From NCBI RefSeq assembly GCF_964355755.1, contig NC_092670.1:38487795-38551794 (forward strand): a stretch of 64,000 nucleotides of DNA. The letters are read 5' to 3'. Shown one piece after another: positions 40,362 through 50,854 of the stretch; position 1 is the first letter of the stretch; every line of letters starts with the position of its first letter. The notes beneath the pieces were generated by a model. That model had not been told where the DNA came from and did no database searches. It worked only from the letters and a program-made list of their open reading frames with translations. The position numbers and the translations under genes were made by a program. This DNA comes from Antedon mediterranea. Its lineage: Eukaryota; Echinodermata; Crinoidea; Comatulida; Antedonidae.

Positions 40362-43300
40362 CTGAAACACAGCAAATAATAATATAATAAGCCGTAATAA
40401 TAGTAGTGTCAAAATGTCATGATGAGATGTACAACACCCGAACTGTACGAATGAAATAACAATAATAATAACAATATTAATATCAATAAATATAATAAGA
40501 ACAAGAACAATAATAATATCGTGGATTTACATAGCGCCTAATGTTGTAAAACCTCTATGCGCTGAACAGTATTACCCCAGTCATGGTTTGGATCAAATTA
40601 AAACAGGCAGAAATAAAGATTATTACAGTATAGCCATAATCGATGTAAATCCGGTGACAATAATAAGAGCATCTGATTCTTGGTAAATCTAGTTTTTGTT
40701 GACAGTGTAAAAAAGAGAACTGTCATAATTTTAGTTTAGTTAACAATTTCAAGAAACCTCACAGAAATTGCGCTTGTGCCTTTACAATAATAAATTTAAG
40801 TTCAGCCCTATTACAATAAAGGCCGAACAGAACTAATTATTAACTGTAATTTTAGGCCCTGAAGAATGAATTACAAAGTTTTCTGAACGTATTTCATTCA
40901 TGTCTTCTTGCTTTTTACTTTTACGTTTTGATTTAGCTTTTTTATCCAGTCACAGCATTTTTGTTTTTCAGTAATTTGTCATGAGATACCTTACCATTTT
41001 CTGTCTTTACCAAAGGCCCAACAATATCCATACCGATCTGTCTGAAAGCAGTATCTGTTACGGGTATAGGTTGAAGTGGCACTTTTGCTTTTTTTAAAAC
41101 TTCTTTCCGTTGGCACTGATCACAGGCGGCTATAAAATTACGAACACCATCAAATGACCCCTTCCAATAATACCTTTCGCGTATCTTTTTCCAACTGTTA
41201 AAAAAAAAAAAAAATGTGTTTATTGTATTGATGATATTCAATCTCTTTGTAGGTTTACTATTGACCTTAAAACTGTATTATGGATTCTTTAAATATTTTA
41301 ATTTTATTTTGTTTTTTAATATTATTTATTATTTATTACCGCAGTTCACATCACCATTCTCATCAATGCATTATAATAACATTACAGTTTGGCGTTCCAT
41401 ATATTTTAACTTTTCGTTTAAGGCAAGCACTGGGCACAACTGATTAATTAACTTTTAATATTTATCTATGTTTCTAGTTTTTTTATTTGACAATGATAAA
41501 TGAATATTGAAAAGGGAAAAGATACCTTCTATGAAAAATGTCCATCAGTCCGTGATGATTCCGTGTCACATTGTACCAGGGAGATTTACATCTCCCTGAT
41601 TGTACCGTGTTTACATTCTAAATACCCCCATATAAACTTCAAATTGAGTGCAGCCTCCCATACAAAATAACTACGCCCTCAATCTGGTAATAATTCACTC
41701 AGGCAATAAAAAACTAACTTGAAAAGTATAAATAATTAATTGTCCTACTAGAATTATTGTGTACGCTTGGTGAATGTGCGACAGAGTAGATATAAAAATC
41801 GCCACTTTTTTTTTAAAATAAACAAGGGGAAATATATACGTTTTAACACTACATACTGGTTAAATTTATTTATTTTTAAAATGTAGAGGACACCCTATTA
41901 AGGAAACCGGGTACTTTTTAGTGAGCCACAATGGTAGATTGCGAGAGGTAGTGGTCCTTTAAAATAGGTGGTCACTTACGAAAGATGTGGTCGATAAGGG
42001 AGGTGGTCGCTTACGATATGTGATCGATTATGAGAAGCGGTCTCCTAACAGAGAGGTCGTTTATTAGAAGTGGTCACTTAAGAGAGGTGATTTATACAAG
42101 AGTTGGTATATTATGAGAAGCGGTCCATTTAGAGATATGGTGGTCTTCTAAAAGAGATCATCACTTACGAGAGGCGGTCGAAAATAAAAAGCGGTCGCTT
42201 ACGAGAGTTGTGGTTGTTAAGAGAGGTGGTCGCTTACTACGAGAGGTGGTCGATTATGAGAAGCGGTCCATAATGAGAGGATGTGATCACTTACAATAGT
42301 TGGTCGATTATGGGAAGCGATCCCTTAACAGAGACGATGGCCGTTTAATAGAGGTGGTCACCCAAAAAAGTTGTCGTTACGAGAGAGGAAGTCGATTATT
42401 TGAAACGGTCCCTTAAAAGAGTTGGTTGCTTACGATGTGTGGTCGTTTTAGAAAGTTGGTCGGTTACGAGACGTGGATAGATGGATAGCTAAGTAAACAG
42501 ATGCATTTGCACATGATTTAGACATTTAGGTTTGTAAAATATATATTTTCTACATTAGCTGGCGATAGTCCTACATTAGCTGGGATGCAATTTTCGTTCC
42601 TACATTCGTTGTTGATCGTTCTACATGGTGTTAATTTTTTTCATTACATAAGCTGCAGGTGGTTTTACTCCATTACCGGGGGATTGGAAACTAGTTTTGT
42701 TATTGAAAATGCGTTTTTTTTAAAGAAGTATTCCCTAAAAAAAAATGTAATAATCCACTTTAAAGTTACATAATAAAAGTCTTCTTCCTTACCTTTTTTT
42801 TTGTCAAATTGTGTTTTCTTTCATAAGTATACATTTTAAACGAACGAAAGTTAATACTGATATGGCTTTTTGCATTATGAATGAGCAACTAATATTGAAC
42901 ATATTTATTATACCAAGACCTGAATAAGTTTTCATTCGGGAAGTATTTGTATCACTATTTAAAACTAAGATATCTCTCATGAGGGATATCTCTATATTAC
43001 TTACTTACCAAGATATTTAGAATGGAAGATTCTTGTCCCATTCGGAATATCACAAGTGGATTTTTTTCTGTGTTAGTTATGCAGTGGGCACGTGTAGAGT
43101 ACCGTATATGAACTGTTATAAAACTAAAACATTACTATTATAGATAGAGCTAGTTGTACTGTATTCTTCTTGGTTTTTCGAGGTGTAATAAGCCTACAAA
43201 AAAATATCTATTAACATAGATATTTCTTTTAAAAAGTAAGACATCTTAGTTTTCAATTGAAATAATCTATCTTTATTAAAAGAGATATCTTAATTTTGAA

Positions 43301-44089
43301 CTAAAGATATATGCGTTGTGTAGCACTGTGTAAATTATATAATAATAATCTGTCAAATTATTGAAACAGTGCTCATATTCGGAACATTTTTGATTAATTA
43401 TTGAATGCCAATATATGTTTTGTATTTTTTACATGTGGTATTTTATGTTCAACTTCAATATATTTATACAATTAATTGCGATAATATATTGAGTAGAAAT
43501 TATTATCGACTTAACATATTTTTCATTCATGGAGGTATAAAAATATGTTTGAATCTATATATAAAATACTAACTTCATAATGTACACGGTCATTATACAT
43601 TTTTCAATTGATAAGTATTAGTTATTATTCATTTAATTCATTCATTTAATCATTTGTTTCGAATTCTGTGGTCCACAGAAAGTAAAATTACGTATAAAAT
43701 CATTTAAAAACAATGCTGTACTAATTACTAATACTCATCTCAGGATGGCATTCCACCTGGCCAAACATATAAACAGTTTTAAAGTCACCCAGAAACTTAT
43801 CGAAGCTTAAATATTATTTAATTGACAAACTTTAAACTTACGTTTTGTTGACACCCAAGTGACCACCATGTGCCTGCTTATGGATACTGTTTAACACTTC
43901 GTTTTTTTCTTTCGGTAACAATACACGCAACAATCTACCAGAATGTTGTTTGTAATACAAGATATCACGAAGAATTGTAAAGTTCTTGGCTTTCCGTCGC
44001 AAACTTCGTTTTAATATTTCAGAATAATTTACAGGATAAACGTTGTTTTGTAGATAGTTTCTCAAGGCATCAAACTCATGATCGGCCAT
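38266..44089 (-). CDS. Ginger1-type integrase-like transposase with C-terminal OTU protease domain
   Basis: Three exons (44089-43842, 41194-40995, 40361-38266) join in phase to an uninterrupted 847-residue frame. In order: YP..Y-type N-terminal motif (VYPVNYSE, 17-24); H2C2 zinc finger (H70, H77, C107, C110); integrase core with D139 (IGMDIVGPL), D198 (TDQGREF) and E234 (GGQTERFNR), D-E spacing 35; GPY/F motif (ARWTGPY, about 375-381); basic PPKKRKR (about 436-442) as a likely nuclear signal; a repetitive NIPTSKN/DITPDDH linker (about 455-535); OTU-like cysteine protease with Asp600, Cys603 (RGDGNCLFRAL) and His721 (LCAHFEP). Gypsy-like integrase plus GPY/F plus OTU, with no reverse transcriptase, is the published hallmark of Ginger1 cut-and-paste transposons. 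Whether it is mobile or domesticated is open: terminal repeats were not found. An alternative start at 44161 is less likely. Confidence 0.85.
39190..39460 (-). repeat. Coding tandem repeat in the Ginger1 linker
   Basis: About six degenerate copies of a unit reading NIPTSKN-DITPDDH (roughly 45-55 bp each), also visible as repeated ATTCTTGGATGTAGGTATGT on the plus strand. Confidence 0.85.
40440..40640 (-). mobile_element. LINE/SINE 3' tail in Ginger1 intron 2
   Basis: (AAT)n-rich tract followed by TTTACATAGCGCCTAATG and CTCTATGCGCTGAACAG, the same stem-plus-TTA-tail plan as at 30232 and 60076, in minus orientation. Confidence 0.55.
40995..41194 (-). CDS. Ginger1 exon 2: zinc-finger cysteines, first catalytic Asp
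   Basis: 200 nt after a strong poly-T acceptor. TWKKIRERYYWKG, CDQCQRKE and QIGMDIVGPL; donor AATG|GTAAGG. Confidence 0.85.
41890..42680 (+). repeat. Foldback-type arm in Ginger1 intron 1
   Basis: Quasi-tandem GTGGTCGCTTACGAGAG and GGTCGATTATGAGAAGCGGT motifs (41920-42470), then GATAGATGGATAGCTAAGTA, then CTACATTAGCTG motifs (42550-42640). The same order forms both arms of the element at 45560-46640. Confidence 0.75.
42690..43837. other. Ginger1 intron 1, small inverted repeats only
   Basis: AT-rich. AAGATATCTCTCATGAGGGATATCTC (about 42967) and AAATATCTATTAACATAGATATTT (about 43203) are short palindromes. No coding recognised. Confidence 0.45.
43842..44089 (-). CDS. Ginger1 exon 1: N-terminal motif and zinc-finger histidines
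   Basis: 82 codons plus 2 nt, ends AAAC|GTAAGT. Contains HKQAHGGHLGVNK, the His half of the H2C2 finger. Confidence 0.82.
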
Positions 44090-44164
44090 AATGATAATAA
44101 GTAAAAATAGAAAGAAGGCAGATTGTAACGAACAACACCGTGATTGGAACTTTGCAAGCAAAGT

Positions 44165-45555
44165 GAATGATTTTTTAAATGTAGGAGGTTTTGAACAAAC
44201 ATTGAGCCAATCAGCTTCTTGCTACATTTGTTTTAACCAATTGCCGATTAGAAGAAAGAGCAAACAGTTTTGTCAGGTGTAGGCCTATAATTTAAACTTT
44301 GTGCCTTAAGTGGATGTCACGAACTCCTTTTACGTATGTTTCCGAGCGGTTGAAAATACTTTAGAAACTCCCTTGTGACATAAAAGTATACACACCAAAT
44401 TCACAAAGTTGTAAAATAACTCAAAAACAAATCTTTAATTTCAATCAACTTCAACTTTCAACAACCCAGTAAGCATTTTAAACAACAGCTTCACAATAAC
44501 TTTTACAATCTAATATCCAACCTCTAATATCCAACAACATGACAATAGTTTTACATCCCTTTATATACAAGATGTTCCTATCCTTCTATATCATTCTTTA
44601 TACTTCTTATTCTATTTGATTACAGTTTCTATTAATAGCATACTGGAATGTTCCTGATTGTTATTATATTAATTATACATGATGTCTTAAATGTAAACAT
44701 CTTATTCTAGAATGTTCATGGTTAGGGAATGGTAATTTATTACAGTGGCAAGTACACAAAAAATGAGAGAAAAAAACTATTGGAGGGAAATGCCATTTAT
44801 TAAATTAAATTTCGAAGATACTCTTATTGGTAAACGCTTCAGTCGTTCTATTACACAATAAATAGCACATTCAGATAGGAGTATAAAATATAATCATATA
44901 GTTATTCTTTATTACATATTATAAGTTCATCTCAAATTATATTATAATATTAATTGAAATTGTATTTAAATTTGTATCCGTTTTTGTCGACAGGACCACA
45001 ATGCAAAACAAGTATATTTCTACTTGATTGTGTATAATCCTATATAAATATGTTGTTAAATAAATAAAATAATATTAAATAGTAATCTACGTAAAATAAT
45101 ATTATAGTACATAAGTTCGTATTAAAACCGTTCAGGCTATGAGGCAACCCCCGCTCCCTGTATATTAAATAGAAACATTTTTTATAATACTTATACTAGA
45201 ATCATATACTAATTTATTTAGTTATTTTTTAAAATAAGAGAATTAAATTACGTAACATACTGTGGTATATAATTCTTGTAATGAAATCATATTCATGGTA
45301 AGCGTAATCTTAATTTGAGATATGGCAAGTTCGCACCCCTTCTCCTGACAAATAACAGATGACAGTTAACACGACTACCGGTAATTAATATCTCCCGAGA
45401 GCCGCTGTTTTGAGGTTGACCTGACAATTGTGGCCTGAGTTATGGGACATTACCCTTGCTGGACATCTGGTAAAAATAAATACTGATTATGCTGCCACTT
45501 TAGTACACAAAACAATAAATAAAAAAAAATAAAAAAACACAACTTGTGGCATTTC
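44165..45555. other. Upstream of Ginger1 gene, nothing recognised
   Basis: AT-rich. Searched for a long inverted repeat matching the DNA left of 38266 and found none by eye. Confidence 0.4.
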
Positions 45556-45559
45556 CTTT

Positions 45560-46640
45560 ACACTAGTCCCTGTTCAAAACCGCTAGTGTAGAAAACGGCA
45601 GCAAATGTCGTCGAAACTGTCAAATCCACCCATGTAGTAAAACCTAGAACTAGCTAATGTAGAAACACCAACAGTTATTTATTAAATAAAAATCAACATT
45701 AGCTAATATACAACTTAACAGGTAATGAAGTAACGAAAATTGCCTCACAGCTGATGTAGTTAATATCGCCAGCTAATAAAATAATAATTATATATTTTAT
45801 AAACCTAAATGTCTAAATCATGTGCAAATGTATTTCTCTACTTAGTTTAGCTGTCAGTCTATCCACCTCTCGTAAGTGATCGGCTTTCAAAACGTAGCAC
45901 TCTGATCGTAAGCAACTACCCTTGTTAGCGACCACCTTTAATATTTAAAAGGGACTACCTCTGTTAAAGGACCGCTTCTCACAATGGACAACTTCCTGAA
46001 GGGGTAACCTCCTCTCATAAGGGACTGCTTTTCATAAACTACCACCGCTCGTAGACGACCACTTCTTTTACCGACTACACCTCCCGTAAGTGACCACCTC
46101 AATAGAGGTGGTAATTTGCGAAAGGTGGTCGTTACGGATGGTAGTCGATTATGAGAAGTGGTCCCAGTGGAGAGGTGGACGTTTTTTTTTATAGAGAGGT
46201 CGACACTTTAGGCGTGGTCGTTAAGAGAGGTAGTCCGTCATGAGGTTGATTATGAGAAGCCGAGGTGGTGGTCCTTTAAAATAGCTCGTCCTTGACGAGT
46301 GGTGTGGTCGTTAAGAGATGGTGGGCGATTATCAGAGACGGTGGTCGTTCAATAGAGGTGGTTACTTACTAGAAGTGGTTGTTGGTTGGTCACTTACGAG
46401 ACGTGGATAGATGGATAGCTACCGGTAAGTAAAGAAATGCATTTTCACATGATGTAGACAGGTTTTTAAATTATACAATATTTTCAACATTAGCTGTGAG
46501 GCAATTTTCGTTACTACATTATCTGCTGACCGTTCTAAATTAGCTGGTGTTGATTTTAAAAATTGATACATAAGCTGTTGGTATTTCTGGTATTAGCTGG
46601 TGGTTTCTATGTTTATATGTCCATATAAAACAAAAATACA
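45560..46640. mobile_element. Foldback element, about 500-bp arms
   Basis: Left arm carries inverse CAGCTAATGT motifs then TAAGTGACCACCTC-type repeats; right arm carries the same in direct order (GAGGTGGT..., GGATAGATGGATAGCTA near 46403, ACATTAGCTG near 46492). The centre is the palindrome GACCACCTC-AAT-AGAGGTGGT at about 46092. The outer left part contains GTCCCTGTTCAAAACCGCTA. No transposase inside. Confidence 0.72.
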
Positions 46641-47230
46641 ACCGCGATTTTTTAAACTCAGCTGCATGTACAGACATTGTGGCAAAGACGTTTTAAACGC
46701 TTCATTTCAATATAAGCCATTATTCTATGAATTTGATGTATAACGGTATTGGACTGTTTGTATTGGGAACGAAATACCCTAATATTCGAAAAAAACAAAA
46801 AACCGAAATACCCTTGAGTGAACGAATAATTATGATGCGCAATTAAGGTGTTTATTTTGCCATATAAAATATAAAAAACAAATATTTTTTGGTAATATGC
46901 ATCAACAATATTTTTCAAATGTATTTTAGATAAATAAATAAATAATGTAAAGTCTCTAGAAACAAAGCAAATATTGTGACTAACCAATTCAATGTTTTAT
47001 TAAATAAAAACAAAAATCAGGCATCTGTGAAAAAAATATAATGAAAAAGAACTGACTTTAACAATGACGAACTTACTTGTTTAAAGAACTTTTGTTATCA
47101 GTTGATATTATTAAATTAGTAGCAGTATTATGAATATTACAAAATAATATTTTGAGAACTGAAAAATATTTTGAGGGAACGAATATATTTAGGGAGAACA
47201 AAATAAGATTTCAAGAACTGAATAATATAA
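46641..47230. other. AT-rich, possible terminal exon on minus strand
   Basis: Mostly unremarkable; contains the exon candidate at 46720-46778. Confidence 0.35.
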
Positions 47231-49690
47231 AAAACGAATTACTACTTCGAGACAAGGAATGATGATGATGATGATGATGATGATCGAGAGAACGAAATAA
47301 TTTCGAGGGAAATTATTTCGTTCTCTCGCGAAGTAGTAATTCGAATTTCGAATGAAATAATATTTCGAGATAACGAAATAGGTAGGCCCTATGCCTATAT
47401 GATTTAGTGATATTCATTCCCTCGAAATAATAATACAGTAGGCTATATATTTTTCAAGTTGTCGATTTACTTCAAATTGACAACAGGTTGTATATACTCA
47501 ATCAAAAACAAACAATTTAATTTGATTAGACTATATGTCTCCAGATATAATAATAGTAATATTTATTTCAATCCACTTGATATTTTGCGATTCAAGTTGG
47601 TATTCTAAGGAATTATAATTACCCTAACGGGAGTTGGTGAACGTCCAGTGCCCTAGTTTTTACGGGGTTAATATGATGTCGATGTCTCGATGGTCCTACT
47701 TTTTTATCGATGAAAGCTGCCCGGGTGGTTGCGGCCATTTTCAACAGCTAGTATTACAATATTCAATGCTGAAAATTGTCCAGTGGACACTTTCAAACAC
47801 CGGACAGATTTAAATCTTACACCGGCCAGGACCAATGATACTCGTAATCAGTACAACTTAACGACTATCGGATCAGCATCAACACAGCACAACACACGTC
47901 TCGCTATATCGCCTATACTGACACACGTGTCTCGCGTTGCCGAAACCACGCTCACAGCTAGAAAATGTACCTACCTTTCGAGGCCTGAGAATACACCAAT
48001 AAATTTTGAACAGGATAGAAATATATCATACTCGATTAAACTAATATTATTCTTGATAAAACAATTGATTATAATTTGTTTAATTTGTTGGGATGCACCT
48101 CCGACTATTCAGAAAATGGACAACAAAACAGTAGTCAAATCGTACCACATTTATAAATTTCACGAGTCCCGACTTCAGTCGCCGAATGTATTGTATTAGC
48201 TTCGGCTTCTTTGAAGGAAACCGATTGGTTATTCAATTATACTTATTAGGAAATGCTTTTACCATAATAGGTAATGTTGGGCGGTTCTTAAATATTCATG
48301 AGAGCTTAAAATAAAACAGCACTTATTTGCTAGGCGACGAAAAATCATGGTTTCAGTTTTCAACGATAGGTGGCGCTTCAAAATCGTCAATGCGGAAGTA
48401 AGTCGATTTTACACGATTTAACGGTCAAAACGCGAAGTGGCTTTCCCACTGCTACCACCCAATATGTATAGACTTACTTGCCCTAAGTCTGCAGTTATTT
48501 CGAGGTTTTTCGATGTTTCTGAAAAAGTTTACAAGCTCAAGTAGTATACGTATGAAACGCCATATGTGCCAAATATTTATCTTTTTACTAATAATATTAA
48601 GTCAAACTCCGTCTGGAACCTAGACTGCCAATATTGGCTACGCTCCATTTCATTGCACATTGGCAAACTTGTTATTATAGTTTAATAGATCAATATAAAT
48701 TATAGTAAAGATTCAAAATTGCAAACAGCTTTCTTAAATGTCGTGTTTCTAACATTTCTGATGACAGTTAAGAACATCAGCCTCTAATTGCCATAGACAC
48801 GTGGTAATTGTAATAGACTACATATTTATGAATGATGATATTGTGCTAATGTAATATCCACTTACCGTATAAGATGAACTTGCGTTGTATTAATGATGGA
48901 TGGTTGCTATGTAAAATCTTATCTTTATCACGCGACATTTCTGCAAAAGTAAACCGAATGAAGAAGAATAAGTGATTAATATTTAAAGACGGGAACATCT
49001 TACGTAATATCATAAATAAACTAGAAAATTCGATTGCCATAATTCAATACTTACATGTGAGAAATGTTTAAAACAAGATATGGTAATTATGGAAGCAAAC
49101 ATTGAAGATGCATTGTCCCCAAAAAACATGAAAAATAAAGATTAATTAAATCAGACTTTGAATATGTTATTTTGTAGTTTTAATAAAGTTAATCACTTCT
49201 GTAGAAAAAAAAACGAACATAATAATGTTTTCACTTATAAAATGACATAATAAATGGTTAAATTTAACCAAAAATCTATTCATTGGCTGCCAGCCAATTT
49301 GACAATTTTTCGCTTTAAATTACCGATTTTCATAATTACAGTATTATGGGACATTAAAATGGCATATTCAACAAAAACAATTTTAAAAATTAATTTCCAG
49401 GGGGACAATACATCTTTAATGTTAATGTTGTCACTGAAACGTAACAACAGCAGGGGCGATATTTAACTTTAAGAAATGGAAAATTCTATCGGTTCGATAC
49501 TGCAAGCGTCATTAGATAGAACGTAACAGACTATTGCATGTCTAAGTAGATACATATCTAACTGTATTGAGTACTTTTAATACATGATACTGATAGCAAC
49601 ATTTCTGAACACATTGTAACCTCAATGTAAACAAGAAATTTTTCTTACTGCTCGACTTTTTGACGTAACAGTCTTCTTCATTAAATAATG
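46720..49690 (-). CDS. Unrecognised exon chain (hypothetical)
   Basis: Three exon-like pieces with good splice sites and compatible phases: 49690-49649 (TTTTTAG|CATT to AGCA|GTAAGA), 48940-48866 (CTTTTGCAG|AAATG to TACG|GTAAGT) and 46778-46720 (ATATTAG|GGTAT to TAA). Joined they read LFNEEDCYVKKSSK, MSRDKDKILHSNHPSLIQRK, FILYG and YFVPNTNSPIPLYIKFIE, then stop. The middle piece is the strongest; the third may be chance. The 5' end is not found. I recognise no family, and the foldback and Ginger1 elements follow directly downstream. Confidence 0.3.
47235..47343. repeat. Nested inverted repeat with (GAT)n
   Basis: CGAATTACTACTTCGAGA at left and TCGCGAAGTAGTAATTCG at right; inside, perfect 19-bp arms GAGAGAACGAAATAATTTC and their inverse around GAGGG. 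A (GAT)8 tract sits in the left half. Confidence 0.88.
47740..48470 (-). repeat. Repeat F, copy 2 (inverse orientation, shorter)
   Basis: Shares TCAATGCTGAAAATTGTCC, AAATCTTACACCGGCC, TTGGGATGCACCTCCGACTA and, at its right edge, GGCTTTCCCACTGCTACC with copy 1 (30885-32480) in reverse order and sense. The plus-strand frame 47729-48199 lies entirely in this repeat and is not a gene. Confidence 0.55.
48473..48634. mobile_element. MITE-D copy
   Basis: AGACTTACTTGCCCTAAGTC at left, ACTCCGTCTGGAACCTAGAC at right, GTATGAAACGCCATATGTGC inside. Confidence 0.72.
49105..49422. mobile_element. MITE-C copy
   Basis: GATGCATTGTCCCCAAAAAA at left and GGGGGACAATACATCTTTAA at right; interior GTTAATCACTTCTGTAG and CATTGGCTGCCAGCCAATTT. 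A good full-length member. Confidence 0.78.
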
Positions 49691-49719
49691 CTAAAAAGGC
49701 GCGAAAATGTATATTACAG

Positions 49720-50850
49720 ACAATGATATAGACACTAACCAATATTTCGTTTGCTACTACCTCACTTGTATTTAAACTGATAATCATTTGAATTATCCAC
49801 CCATCCTTATTCTATTCAGATAAACATGGGGATTATAATACTGTTTTCACATTGCCTAGTAAAAGTTTACATCCGAGGCTTTTACACCGGCGTGTTTGCA
49901 ACCCGGTGCGTGTGTGTATAGGAGTTTTGCTAGACGTTGTGAATGTGGTGTATATCTATAGAAGTGTGGAATATTTACATTTATTTACACCTAAATAAAT
50001 AAGGCTATATTTCATCATTCACCTCGTGCCATTTGTTGTGACGTCTATAGTCTTTTGAGGGAAGACAACATGTGGGTTGGTTTGAATAGAAAAAGTATTT
50101 GTAACGAGGAATTCCGGGCAGGAGGTTGTGCACAACGAATGAATAAAGTGAACGGTACAGAGTAGAATATGCTGCGTATTTATTGTGTAAGCATAACACA
50201 TTTATTTGTGCCATTACACTCATAACCATTCATTATTTATATACTATTCTGTAGTAGGATGAGACGCAGGCACTGGTGAAGATTATAGTGTATATTGATG
50301 TTAAATTCTTAATATTAATTTATATTTATAAGGGAAATACTGATATGTCTCCGAATTTGTGCTTTTATGGAATTAACTCAATTGAAACAGTTATGCTTCT
50401 TGATTATATTAACTACAATACATACAAAATATGCCCTCATATTTCCATTCAATTCTACAATTGATACAACAATAACAATAATGTTGACAAGATAAGCACA
50501 GTTTATTATAATAAGCCTAATAAATAATATACGCATGATTGCAAAACGATTTATTGAAAAAAATATGTATGCTTTAATTGCGACTAGACTAGACCTTTTT
50601 TTCAAATAATCACAGTATGACGTTTGGTATTGTAGGCATTCGGGCCTATTGCGTTTGTAGCGAACGGGTCTTTGTGAGGGATCCCTAACATTTGTCCCCA
50701 TCAGTATAGGTCTAATTCATTAAACCATTGGAACCACGATCACAAAACTTGACAATACCATAGATATATTATATAAGATCTCTATGATAATACATAAGCG
50801 GACAGCTAACTGTAGTGTGAACTGGCATAAAAAGTATATTTACTACTTCT
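49720..50850. other. Intergenic, nothing recognised
   Basis: Presumably includes the 3' UTR of the LURAP1-like gene just below 50855. No coding recognised. Confidence 0.4.
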
Positions 50851-50854
50851 TAAT

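Noticed and set aside
38266-44089. Gypsy LTR retrotransposon
   Set aside because: No reverse transcriptase, RNase H, protease, gag or LTRs are present, the integrase has introns, and it carries an OTU domain; Ginger1 fits better.
47729-48199. 156-residue plus-strand open frame as a gene
   Set aside because: It lies wholly within repeat F and shares sequence with the copy at 30885-32480.
50005-50229. Minus-strand frame as an exon of the hypothetical chain at 46720-49690
   Set aside because: The only plausible splice pair (about 50054-50026) gives a stop when joined in the required phase.
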